Shown here in pieces: positions 38,275 through 46,805 of a stretch of 64,000 nt of DNA. Source of the DNA: Ruminococcaceae bacterium UBA1730 (GTDB taxonomy: Bacteria; Bacillota; Clostridia; Oscillospirales; Acutalibacteraceae). Each line of letters begins with the position of its first letter. Position 1 is the first letter of the stretch. The stretch covers positions 1-64,000 of the forward strand of contig DCII01000024.1 in NCBI GenBank assembly GCA_002315935.1, in the 5' to 3' direction. The notes beneath the pieces are model-generated. The model worked only from the letters and a program-made list of their open reading frames with translations. It made no database searches and had not been told where the DNA came from. The position numbers and the translations under genes are program-made.

Positions 38275-39801
38275 TTACTTTTCAATTATTTCAAATTCTT
38301 CGCCGTTTTCGGAAATGCGAAGACGCACGGTATTATTCTCAAACTTAAGTCTGATTTCTCCCTTGCTTCCGATAAAAGGTTCAACTCTCTTTCTGAGCCT
38401 TGACGAGCTGAAATTATCAACAGAAATCCAGCTTCCCTTGCCGTCTTTGATTTCGCAATACGAGCCTTTGACCTGATTTCTGATTTTTTCAGGAAGAAAT
38501 CTTGCAGACGAAACGGCAACAAGTCCGTTTTCCTTCACGAGAGAAGCAACCGAAGCAATTGTTTCTTCTGAAATATAATGTCCGCAAAGGAAACAGAGCT
38601 TGAGAGTTTCAAGCTTTTCCCTTTTAACCTTTCCGTCAAAAACAACCGCATTGTTAAGAGTTGCAAAGGAACGGTGCTTTCTCAGCGACCACGGAGAAAT
38701 TCTGCCCCACGAAAGACCGTTTTTGCAGGTTTCGCCGTGAGTAAGAATATTGAAAACCCTGAGATATTCTCTTGATTTTGAACCGGGTCTGACCCTGTTA
38801 TTGCCGAAAAGCCATTTTCTCCACATAATCGGGTCATTCTGACCCCAGAATGAATCATCATATCTGATTATGGCAACCTCGGGGCAAAGGTCATGAACAT
38901 CATAAGCTCTTTCCTTGCCCTTGTATTCCCTGCTGAATTCAAGGAACGCCTTGCCGTAAGCATTCATCTCATTCTTGTTATCAACAAATGCGTGAGAGCT
39001 TTCAACATAAACTCTGTTTGAGCCTGCGAGGTAAGAGAAAACAAGATTATTATACATTTCCTCCGGAGAATGACCGGGATTAGTCAGCCTGTACCAAAGG
39101 TCAACGCAGTTTGAAAGCTCGGTATCATACTCTATTGCTGCACCTGCCGCAATCGCATACTGAATATTCGAATAGGATTCCTTCTGCGATTTGAAATTCG
39201 GGAAAATTCCGTTTTCGGCAAACATATGAAAAAGAACGGGAAAAACGTGCTCTCCGCAAAGAGCCGGTGCACCTTTATCCTTCAATTCTTTAAGGTAATC
39301 CTTCAGCTGAGAAGAAAGATATTCCCCCTGCTCAAAAACATCCTTAGTGTTGCGAATAGGAAATGCACGCATAATCTTTCTGAACTTATAGAACATTTCA
39401 ATTGATTTATTCGTGTGGATAATGCAATGCTCAAGCTCGTCATACATAAGAGAAACAAGATTTCCCGCCTTGCTGAGAGCTTCGATATACCTTGCCGGCG
39501 GATTGAAAAGATGAGTCCCGTCAGGTCTGTTTGCCCAATCGTAGCCGTCGGGGCATTTGGTATCGGCAATGAAATTCTGAAATTCAAAGTTTGCTATGAA
39601 CTCCATGCCGTATTCTCTGAATTTCTCGGCAACCTTCTCCGCATCCTTACAGGCTTTATCAACCGTATCGTTCTGCGGGTCAAAGTGACAGACCGCATAA
39701 TCGAGATTTTTTCCGCCGTCTGCCGTCAGTTCAAAAGCAGGCTTGCCGCCGATAACATCACGGTCAAAGGTATTGACTCCGATTTTAAGCTTCTTATCCA
39801 T
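38275..39801 (-). CDS. Protein of unknown function, possible TIM-barrel glycosidase-like
   Basis: This is a 508-residue cytoplasmic protein with no signal peptide. The ATG at 39801 is chosen for AAGGAA upstream and a consensus promoter with a ~20-nt leader; an ATG 20 codons earlier falls in the promoter. Alternating strand-helix segments (GMEFIANFEFQNF, GNLVSLMYDELEHCII, GAPALCGEHVFPVLFH, GSNRVYVESSHAFVD) suggest an alpha/beta barrel with acidic residues at strand ends, as in clan GH-A glycosidases. The C-terminal ~90 residues look like a small beta domain. It is first in an operon with a membrane protein and an esterase, and divergent from a sugar-type oxidoreductase, so a carbohydrate role is plausible but unproven. 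Confidence 0.6.
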   Translation of the reverse strand: MDKKLKIGVNTFDRDVIGGKPAFELTADGGKNLDYAVCHFDPQNDTVDKACKDAEKVAEKFREYGMEFIANFEFQNFIADTKCPDGYDWANRPDGTHLFNPPARYIEALSKAGNLVSLMYDELEHCIIHTNKSIEMFYKFRKIMRAFPIRNTKDVFEQGEYLSSQLKDYLKELKDKGAPALCGEHVFPVLFHMFAENGIFPNFKSQKESYSNIQYAIAAGAAIEYDTELSNCVDLWYRLTNPGHSPEEMYNNLVFSYLAGSNRVYVESSHAFVDNKNEMNAYGKAFLEFSREYKGKERAYDVHDLCPEVAIIRYDDSFWGQNDPIMWRKWLFGNNRVRPGSKSREYLRVFNILTHGETCKNGLSWGRISPWSLRKHRSFATLNNAVVFDGKVKREKLETLKLCFLCGHYISEETIASVASLVKENGLVAVSSARFLPEKIRNQVKGSYCEIKDGKGSWISVDNFSSSRLRKRVEPFIGSKGEIRLKFENNTVRLRISENGEEFEIIEK

Positions 39802-39831
39802 AGCATACCGTTCCTTAATTTTAATGGCTCT

Positions 39832-39861
39832 ATTATATATGTTTTTGCATAATATTGTCAA
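39832..39861 (-). promoter_or_regulatory. Consensus sigma-A promoter of the minus-strand operon
   Basis: On the minus strand TTGACA (39856-39861), an 18-base spacer and TATAAT (39832-39837) match the consensus fully. It drives the 508-aa gene starting at 39801. Confidence 0.88.
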
Positions 39862-39867
39862 TGACTA

Positions 39868-39896
39868 TTGAAGTAAATAAAAAGTTATGATATAGT
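39868..39896 (+). promoter_or_regulatory. Sigma-A promoter of the plus-strand oxidoreductase
   Basis: TTGAAG (39868-39873), a 17-base spacer and TATAGT (39891-39896) precede the ATG at 39924. The -35 box lies six bases from the -35 of the opposite promoter, so one regulator or polymerase competition could couple the two operons. Confidence 0.8.
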
Positions 39897-39923
39897 AAAG
39901 AAAAATTCTTTGGAAGTGTTAAT

Positions 39924-40868
39924 ATGATTAATGTAGCTCTTGTCGGAACATGGCATGTTCATTTCGGCGGATATGCCAATGCAATCAGAAGAAATCCCAA
40001 CTGCAAAATAACCGTTCTCTGGGATAATGATTCTGAGAAAGGTCAGAAAATTGCCGAGGAATATTCCTGCGATTTTGAACCGAATTACGAAAAACTGCTT
40101 GCTCGCAAGGATGTTGATGCCGTTATGGTATGCACTTCCACTGACCTTCATAAAAAGGTAATCAGAAAAGCCGCAATTGCAGGAAAGCATATCTTTACCG
40201 AGAAGGTTCTCTGCTTCAACGAGGCTGATGCACTTGATGTTGCGGCGGCAGTCAGAAGCTCGGGAGTAAAATTCTGCATTTCATTCCCGTGGCGTTCAAG
40301 AGGAGATTTTATCTGGATGAAGGAAGCCGTTGACAGCGGTCTTATCGGCAAGGTCAACTATTGCAGAATGAGAAATGCTCATAACGGAGCATCCGCAGGC
40401 TGGCTCCCCGAAACATTTTACAACAAGAAAACCTGCGGCGGCGGTGCAATGATGGATTTGGGCGCTCATTCGATGTATTTCCTCAACTGGATTCTCGGCG
40501 AACCCGTCAGTGCAAGCTCGGCATTCACGAATGTTTTGGTTGATTCCGTTGAAGATAACGCCGTAACGATTCTCACATATGAAAACGGTGCAATCGGAGT
40601 CAGCGAAACGGCTTTCGTTGCTCAGAATGACCCGACCTCAATTGAAATCGTCGGCACAAAAGGAACAATTCTTTCGGGCGGCTTCATGGATAAAACCTGC
40701 TATAACATCGGCGAAGGCTGGGTCTTCCCCGCTCTTCCGAAGCCTAAGCCCGAACCTATCGAAATGTGGATAGACAGCATCGTTAACGATACCGAAACAC
40801 CCTATGGAATTGACGATGCAGTTGACCTTACAAAAACAATGGAAATGGCATATGCAAATATTATATGA
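39924..40868 (+). CDS. Gfo/Idh/MocA-family NAD(P)-dependent oxidoreductase
   Basis: This 314-residue enzyme probably oxidises or reduces a sugar or sugar derivative with NAD(P). The N-terminal Rossmann fold begins VALVGTWHVHFGG, where the usual GxGxxG loop is altered to GTWHVHFGG. It has the cofactor-side strand VMVCTSTDLHKK and EKVLCFN in place of the usual EKP motif. The C-terminal half has the family pattern GGGAMMDLGAHSMYFLNWILG, including the conserved Asp and His. The ribosome site is weak (GGAAG). The alpha/beta hydrolase starts about 10 bases after the stop, so the two are co-transcribed. The substrate is unknown. Confidence 0.88.
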   Translation: MINVALVGTWHVHFGGYANAIRRNPNCKITVLWDNDSEKGQKIAEEYSCDFEPNYEKLLARKDVDAVMVCTSTDLHKKVIRKAAIAGKHIFTEKVLCFNEADALDVAAAVRSSGVKFCISFPWRSRGDFIWMKEAVDSGLIGKVNYCRMRNAHNGASAGWLPETFYNKKTCGGGAMMDLGAHSMYFLNWILGEPVSASSAFTNVLVDSVEDNAVTILTYENGAIGVSETAFVAQNDPTSIEIVGTKGTILSGGFMDKTCYNIGEGWVFPALPKPKPEPIEMWIDSIVNDTETPYGIDDAVDLTKTMEMAYANII

Positions 40869-40875
40869 CGGAGAA

Positions 40876-42429
40876 ATGATGGAAGAAAAAAGAAAAATGC
40901 CTGATGCACCGATAGTTTTCGTAACAGGTATCGGGCAGACATGGAGCAGTCTCAGGGAAAAATATCCCGACAGATGGAATCTTTTTCCGAGAAACTCAAA
41001 AATATTGTTCAATGATTTCGGAATAAAGGATTATCTCAATCTCGGTCTTTTTGCCGCAGAATCGGGAATTTCACTTCTGACGGGCAGAGGTCTTCGCCCA
41101 ATCAGGGCAAGAAACACTCTTTCCGCCATCATGAAATACTGCATACCCGACAAAAGCGGAAAGCTGACCGATGATGTTAAAGTCCGAATATACGGACCGA
41201 GGTCCTTTGACATTCTGAAAAACACAGATTTTGATTCGGGCGAATATGTTGAAAACTGCAAAGACCCTTTGCTGAACAGGATTTATATTGACATTCCCTG
41301 CGGAAGACTTTCGCATATCTACGGCGAAGAAAATCTCTACTGCTTCAATTATCCGAGCTTTTCAAGGCTGTATCAGGACGCCGACAAGCTCCACGAAATG
41401 ATAAAGGGAGTTATCGAAGACCAGAAAAACAAAACAGGTTCAGACAAGGTTATCCTTGTTCCCATGAGCATGGGTGCAACCGTTGTCAATGCTTATCTTG
41501 ATAAATACGGAAGCGGACTTGTGAGCAAGGTTATCAGCATAGTCGGTGCATGGAACGGAAGCAATGCTCTTGCGGATATGCTCGTTTTCAGAACCGCTCC
41601 CGATGCAAGGGAAAAACTCGGTTCGCTCATAGGCGAAAAGGCTCTTAAAACAGCAAATAAGGTCAGCAGAGTAAAACTGCATAAGACTATCGGCACTGTC
41701 ATAGATGCACTTGTTGAGGCTGTTATGCTGAAAACAACAACATTCATGGCACTCATTCCTGCTGAAAGATATGACGAGGTTTCAAGGGTTCTTTTCACGG
41801 AGGAAAGAATACGGAGAAATGAATTCCTTGACGAAATAAAAGCCGAAAGCGAAAGATACCATAATGCACAGGCGAATATAGGTTCAAGGCTTCGTGAGCT
41901 TAAAGAAAAATACGGCACGGACTTTTATTTTATAAGCGGTCACGGGCTTAAATTCGGCGAGGGAAGCAACGATTTTGAATTTCTGAGCATGATGGAGTCG
42001 GCTAATGAAGCAGACACAGACGGCGTTATTCAGATTTCTTCAACAACTCCCGGCACAAAGCTGAATAACGACGGAAGCATTGACCCGACCTCGGCTTATT
42101 TTGCTGACCACTCATGGTATTTTGACGGTCAGAAGCATGAGCTTGGCACAAACAACACTGCTCTTCGCCTTGCCTTTGATATTGCTCTCGGCGAAATTGA
42201 GGATGTGAACGGAAAATATCCGCAGTTCAACAAGGCAAGAGACATCAAAGATTTATATAAGCTCATTGATAAAGCGAATGAAATGCTTGAAAGAGGAAAA
42301 CTTGATTTAAAAAAAGCATCGGATATTTCTTCGGCACTCAAGGATGCGGAGGAAATGCTTGAAAGAATCAACAACAATCCCGAAAAGGATAACGAAATTG
42401 TTGAAGCCCTTCGAAAAGCAATGGAATAA
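40876..42429 (+). CDS. Alpha/beta-hydrolase, LCAT/lipase-like
   Basis: This is a ~517-residue cytoplasmic hydrolase. The start is one of two adjacent ATGs (40876 or 40879) after CGGAG; a more upstream ATG would overlap the oxidoreductase. An oxyanion-type strand lies near the N-terminus (APIVFVTGIGQTW). The nucleophile elbow is VPMSMGATV (Ser198), with Pro in place of the first Gly of GxSxG, as in lecithin:cholesterol-acyltransferase-like enzymes. ADHSWYFDG near residue 430 may supply the His. The C-terminal ~70 residues are charged helices, possibly coiled coil (AREKL- and LKDAEEMLERI-type). An ester or acyl-transfer role on a lipid or glycoside is inferred. Confidence 0.7.
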   Translation: MMEEKRKMPDAPIVFVTGIGQTWSSLREKYPDRWNLFPRNSKILFNDFGIKDYLNLGLFAAESGISLLTGRGLRPIRARNTLSAIMKYCIPDKSGKLTDDVKVRIYGPRSFDILKNTDFDSGEYVENCKDPLLNRIYIDIPCGRLSHIYGEENLYCFNYPSFSRLYQDADKLHEMIKGVIEDQKNKTGSDKVILVPMSMGATVVNAYLDKYGSGLVSKVISIVGAWNGSNALADMLVFRTAPDAREKLGSLIGEKALKTANKVSRVKLHKTIGTVIDALVEAVMLKTTTFMALIPAERYDEVSRVLFTEERIRRNEFLDEIKAESERYHNAQANIGSRLRELKEKYGTDFYFISGHGLKFGEGSNDFEFLSMMESANEADTDGVIQISSTTPGTKLNNDGSIDPTSAYFADHSWYFDGQKHELGTNNTALRLAFDIALGEIEDVNGKYPQFNKARDIKDLYKLIDKANEMLERGKLDLKKASDISSALKDAEEMLERINNNPEKDNEIVEALRKAME

Positions 42430-42435
42430 CAATCG

Positions 42436-42472
42436 AAAGACTGTCCTTACCATAACGGTTTGGGCAGTCTTT
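42436..42472. terminator. Bidirectional terminator between convergent genes
   Basis: AAAGACTG and CAGTCTTT pair, extended by C-G pairs and one T.G pair, around a ~15-base loop. U-rich tails occur on both strands (TTTGATTTCTA on the plus). It separates the hydrolase gene from convergent radC, which ends at 42478. Confidence 0.75.
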
Positions 42473-42477
42473 GATTT

Positions 42478-43179
42478 CTATACAAACAATGATTTGAATT
42501 TTTCAACCGATGCAAGCGAAAGAGCTTCGTTTCCGGCAACAATGAAATGGTCTGCAAGTCTTATGCCGATTGCCGAAAACAGATTTGTAAATTCCTCGGT
42601 AAGAATAATGTCTTCCTTTGACGGAGCGGCAATTCCGTTCGGGTGATTATGAGCAAAAATAACCACGTCGGCCTTATTGATAATCGCATTTTCAATCACC
42701 CTACGCCTATCCACTCCGATGCCGGTTGAATCACCTGTGCCGATTCTGACGCAGTTGAGAAGCTTTCCGGAAAGGTCAAGGCAAAGCATATAAAAGATTT
42801 CATCCGAACAGCCGTAAAATTTCTTTATCAAATATTCCTCTGCATCCCGACTGTCGCAGATAATAATTTTTGATTTTTCTCCGCTTTCGATGTATCTTCT
42901 CGTCAGACCCGGTATTGATGAAATAAGCAGGGCAGAGCTTTCGCCCATTCCTTCAACCTCGAGAAGCTGTTCATATCCTGCATCAAAAACTCTGCGGAGA
43001 GAACCGAAACGGTCAATCAATCTGTGAGCAAGCTCATTGGTGTCTATTCTCGGAATAGAATAAAACAGAAGCAGCTCAAGCACATTATGCTCCGGCATAT
43101 TTTCGATTCCGGTTTTTCGGAAGGTCTCCCGAAGCCTTGAACGGTGATTCTTATGCGGAAAATCCTTTTCGGTCGGCAT
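42478..43179 (-). CDS. radC: RadC-family JAMM-domain protein
   Basis: This 233-residue protein has a helix-hairpin-helix region (EVEGMGESSALL, ~75-85) followed by a JAB1/MPN domain. The zinc motif is complete: HxH-x7-S-x2-D as His177, His179, Ser187 and Asp190 in HNHPNGIAAPSKED. RadC proteins were once linked to DNA repair, but their role is unsettled and a metallohydrolase activity is expected. AGGGGAG lies ~12 bases upstream of the ATG. It is the last gene of the murD-murI-metalloprotease run, 43 bases after the protease gene. Confidence 0.93.
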   Translation of the reverse strand: MPTEKDFPHKNHRSRLRETFRKTGIENMPEHNVLELLLFYSIPRIDTNELAHRLIDRFGSLRRVFDAGYEQLLEVEGMGESSALLISSIPGLTRRYIESGEKSKIIICDSRDAEEYLIKKFYGCSDEIFYMLCLDLSGKLLNCVRIGTGDSTGIGVDRRRVIENAIINKADVVIFAHNHPNGIAAPSKEDIILTEEFTNLFSAIGIRLADHFIVAGNEALSLASVEKFKSLFV

Positions 43180-43222
43180 AACGCTTCAAATTCTCCCCTT
43201 TCTTACTGATTCAGTTTATTAA

Positions 43223-45958
43223 TCAAAACAGCTTGAAAATCTCAGGGTCAACCGTTCTCAGATGTGTCATAACCCAGACAAGAATGCGGAACAAATATAA
43301 AATTCCGTTTATTGATGCTTTAAGATAGGGAACGCTTTTTCCGGTACCCTCTTTCCAAACGGGAACAAGAACTGTATCCTCAGCTATTTCGATTGTATCG
43401 CCCGGATAATATTCTCCCGGTTCACTGTAAACATCGCCCGTGCTTTCCCAGTGGTCAAACTCCTGTCCACTCTCCGAAAACGGTTCAATATCGGGAATAA
43501 CATATGTTGTTCTTCCGTACAGCTCAACATTTAATAATGAAATGTAATTTAACACTTCCATATAGAGTGTTGGGCAGAATTCCGGATCAACCGATTTTAT
43601 TTTTATTTTATGCTCAGAGCCGGATAAATAACAGTCGTAATAACTAAGCGTAATCGAAACGGGCTTGTCCTTAAGCAGACCGGTTTCAAATTCTTTTGAC
43701 CCACGTGCATTGTAAAAGTTGTTTCCGATAAGCCAAAAATTATATTCCTTCTCGTACTCAGCTTCAAAAACATATTTTCCGTTTGACGGCGGATTGAACA
43801 CCAGCGAGGTTGCGTATGCAGGAATAATGTTTTCGCCCTCGTGAAGCTCAATTTCAGGTCCGTAAACCGCATAGAGCGTTGTGTCGCCTGTCAAAGTAAC
43901 TATGTCTCCGAAATAATAATCAATCATATCCGAGTTGTTTTCCTTCGAAAATCCTTTGAAATTCTTTCCGCTCAGAATATACATTTCACAATCATATAAA
44001 TAATACTCATTTCTTCCCCCGAAAACGAAGGTATCGTCACCATAGACAATGGTAAGCGTGTGCTGATCTGTTTCCTTCGTTACTGTGAAAGGGTCTTCAG
44101 CATAGCATATAAGATAGTCCTTTGATTTCTCAAAATAAAATGTTCTTCCGCTTTCATAATTATAGCTCGGAAGGCATTCATCCTCATTCCTGATTGCATC
44201 GTAATCCGGATTTTTATTCCAAACAGTCAAATTCAAATCACCATTGATTGAATAATATCCGCTTTCATCCGGAGAAAAAACAAAGAAGTCGGAATCCTCA
44301 GCTGAATATTCATGATTCATCTCAATCGGAATTGAGGCATTTTCAAAAACGGTATAAAGTGTTGTGTTTTCGGAAATAAAAATCGTGTCATTAACACCAA
44401 AATCAGGTTCTGTTGCACCATCTTCGTATGACCAGCCGATAAGCTTATAACCTTTCTTTTCGAAATAATCACTTCTATTGTAAAGATTATAGCTTTCTGT
44501 GTAATAAATCAATTCATCATCAAAGTCTGAATTCGTTGATTTCAATGTTAGCTTATAGAATCTGTCCTCTATGGGAATTACGCTGAGATTATCGCTTTTG
44601 CTTTCTATTGTCAGCTCGGTATCGTTGTCATCTTCTGTCATAAAGAACTGTGCCATACCGCTTCTTAATTCGATTTCCTGCGAGTTATATAGTGTATCGA
44701 AACCGTTTCCGAACGAGCAATCCTCAAAAAGCTTATCGCCGTTGAAGCCATGGTCACCCGTCGGTTCATTCAGCAGCATTGCAAGCCAGAAATCCTCAAT
44801 AAGCTTTTTGCTTCTCTCTCCCGAATTTTTAAGCTCCGGATATTTTTCCGCAGGATAAAGAATATCCGCAAGAACCTCAAGCTCTTCAAATCCATTGACA
44901 GTTCCCCTCTTTTCGAGGAAAAGCTTATAAATTCCCTTTCCGGGTTTATCTGCCGATTTATCTCCGATGAGAGCCGCATATCTTGTTCTGATATACTGCC
45001 CGAAGATAAAGCTGAGTTCATAGCTGTGATTATCATATGCTGATGCAGTCAGCGAAACATCATTGTCCTGATAGGTATTAAGAATATTGAAATATCTTAA
45101 GCTGTCGTCATTCAGAACATATTCCATTGATGTCGAAAAGGCTTCTTCAAGATATGTAATTCCAAAGCTGTACCTGCTTCCGCTGTTAAGAACCGAATAT
45201 GAGAAATTAATATAATGTTGATATTCATGAACAATAATCGAGCCCATATATTCATTAATGGAATAATCGGGGCAAACATGAATACAATCGCAATATACTC
45301 CTCTCAGATCACTCAGAACTGTTCTGAAAAAATCACTGCTCGAAAAATATCCTCCAACACCTAACATATCTTCAATATAAATTGCAATTTTGCCGTCTCC
45401 GTCGGTATCAATACGGCAGTCGCCGAGCAGTTCAAGCTCCTGAGGAATTTTTTCATCGGCAAACTCTGCCGTCTCCTTGCAGGTTTTTTCAATGTTTTCA
45501 TAATCAATTTCATCAGAATCAAGCTGATACCAGACGGTGCAGTATTCGCCGACATAACCGCACTGAAGGGTTCTTTCTGATGAATAATAATTCATGCCAA
45601 ATTTTTTCTTATCTCCGACCTTGTAACCCTTTGATTTAGTTTTGCACTGCTTCTTAAGGCTTTCAACGGCATTCTCATATTCGCTCTGAGAAGAAAACTT
45701 AAACCCATCAATAACATCGCCTTGATTTCTGACATCAGCCGAAGCTCCCTGAAGCTCTTCCTCCGGCTCATATTCCGGAGCATCCTCGGAATAAGTTGTG
45801 AAGGTTATTGAAGAATCCGAAAGATAATTCGTGTTGATAACCGCAAAAACTCTGCCGTTCTTTGTGATTGAGGAAGAAACAGCCGATACACCGATTCCCA
45901 CTGCCTGGAATGCAAGGATTAATGCAAGAGCAAACGATAAAACTTTTTTGAACTTCAT
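43223..45958 (-). CDS. Secreted zinc metalloprotease-like protein with InlB-type repeats
   Basis: This 911-residue exported protein has a signal peptide (MKFKKVLSFALALILAFQAV, then GVSA). The catalytic region carries HEYQH (residues 244-248), a HExxH zinc site, with YLEEAFS (Glu271/272) downstream as the likely third ligand. This layout recalls the M30 (hyicolysin) and related peptidases. A calcium-loop-like stretch, DTDGDGKIAIYIED, lies near 185. The C-terminal half contains degenerate InlB-type units (GYKLIGWSYEDG, GKNFKGFSKE, FDHWESTG) and beta sandwiches. No dockerin or anchor is seen. It sits 25 bases after murI, so it is co-transcribed with cell-wall genes. Its substrate is unknown. Confidence 0.8.
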   Translation of the reverse strand: MKFKKVLSFALALILAFQAVGIGVSAVSSSITKNGRVFAVINTNYLSDSSITFTTYSEDAPEYEPEEELQGASADVRNQGDVIDGFKFSSQSEYENAVESLKKQCKTKSKGYKVGDKKKFGMNYYSSERTLQCGYVGEYCTVWYQLDSDEIDYENIEKTCKETAEFADEKIPQELELLGDCRIDTDGDGKIAIYIEDMLGVGGYFSSSDFFRTVLSDLRGVYCDCIHVCPDYSINEYMGSIIVHEYQHYINFSYSVLNSGSRYSFGITYLEEAFSTSMEYVLNDDSLRYFNILNTYQDNDVSLTASAYDNHSYELSFIFGQYIRTRYAALIGDKSADKPGKGIYKLFLEKRGTVNGFEELEVLADILYPAEKYPELKNSGERSKKLIEDFWLAMLLNEPTGDHGFNGDKLFEDCSFGNGFDTLYNSQEIELRSGMAQFFMTEDDNDTELTIESKSDNLSVIPIEDRFYKLTLKSTNSDFDDELIYYTESYNLYNRSDYFEKKGYKLIGWSYEDGATEPDFGVNDTIFISENTTLYTVFENASIPIEMNHEYSAEDSDFFVFSPDESGYYSINGDLNLTVWNKNPDYDAIRNEDECLPSYNYESGRTFYFEKSKDYLICYAEDPFTVTKETDQHTLTIVYGDDTFVFGGRNEYYLYDCEMYILSGKNFKGFSKENNSDMIDYYFGDIVTLTGDTTLYAVYGPEIELHEGENIIPAYATSLVFNPPSNGKYVFEAEYEKEYNFWLIGNNFYNARGSKEFETGLLKDKPVSITLSYYDCYLSGSEHKIKIKSVDPEFCPTLYMEVLNYISLLNVELYGRTTYVIPDIEPFSESGQEFDHWESTGDVYSEPGEYYPGDTIEIAEDTVLVPVWKEGTGKSVPYLKASINGILYLFRILVWVMTHLRTVDPEIFKLF

Positions 45959-45983
45959 AGATACAACTCCCTTTTGAACCTTC

Positions 45984-46793
45984 TCAATCTATTTCAACAT
46001 GGCTGACACTGCCGCCAAGATTGTCTCCCATAAAAACGAGAGCCGTTTTTTCAAAATATTCAGCGTTATCACTGACATAGTATTTTCTTTCTCCGCAAGC
46101 ACCCTCGCCGAATATTCCGAGCTCCTCAAGCCCGTTGCGAAGTGCCTCGGCGGCGGCAACGGAGGAGCTGATAATATTGACATCGGGCATCATTGATGAA
46201 ATAACATCATAAAGAAGCGGATAATGAGTGCAACCGAGCACAAGAGTGTCAACCCCTGCTTCTCTGAGCGGAGCAAGATACTCATGCAGAACGGTATTGA
46301 TAACAATATCGTCTTTTCTGAATCTTCCGTTTTCAACAAGCGGAACAAGCAGGGGGCAGGCAACGCTCAGGACCTCTGCATCGGCATTGTATTTTGCAAT
46401 CTCCTTGTTATAAGCTCTGCTGTTGACTGTTGCATTGGTTGCAATAACGCCGATTTTTCCGTTTTTTGTTGAATCTGCCGCCTTCCTTGAGGCAGGGTCA
46501 ACAACGCCGAAAACAGGCATCGGATAAAGCTCTTTAACCTTATCCTTGGCTATTGCATCTGCAGTGTTGCAGGCAATAACAATCGCCTTCAGGTCAAACC
46601 GACTTAAAAATCTGACATCGTTGAGCACATATTCCGTTATTTGCTCCCTTGACCTTGTGCCGTAAGGAACATGAGCAGTGTCGCCGAAATAAAGAATATT
46701 TTCATCGGGCATGGTTTCAACAATGCTCTTGACAACGGTCAATCCACCGATACCCGAATCAAAAACGCCGATATATCTCTTTGTGTTTTCCAT
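45984..46793 (-). CDS. murI: Glutamate racemase
   Basis: This 269-residue enzyme converts L-glutamate to D-glutamate for peptidoglycan. The two catalytic cysteines are present in ACNTA (Cys75) and GCTHYPLL (Cys188), with the N-terminal FDSGIGG and the YFGDTAHVPYG motif. It starts 12 bases after murD, and GGGAGA precedes the ATG. MurD uses the D-glutamate that MurI makes, so the gene pair matches two consecutive needs of one pathway. Confidence 0.97.
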   Translation of the reverse strand: MENTKRYIGVFDSGIGGLTVVKSIVETMPDENILYFGDTAHVPYGTRSREQITEYVLNDVRFLSRFDLKAIVIACNTADAIAKDKVKELYPMPVFGVVDPASRKAADSTKNGKIGVIATNATVNSRAYNKEIAKYNADAEVLSVACPLLVPLVENGRFRKDDIVINTVLHEYLAPLREAGVDTLVLGCTHYPLLYDVISSMMPDVNIISSSVAAAEALRNGLEELGIFGEGACGERKYYVSDNAEYFEKTALVFMGDNLGGSVSHVEID

Positions 46794-46805
46794 TGGAATC
46801 TCCCT

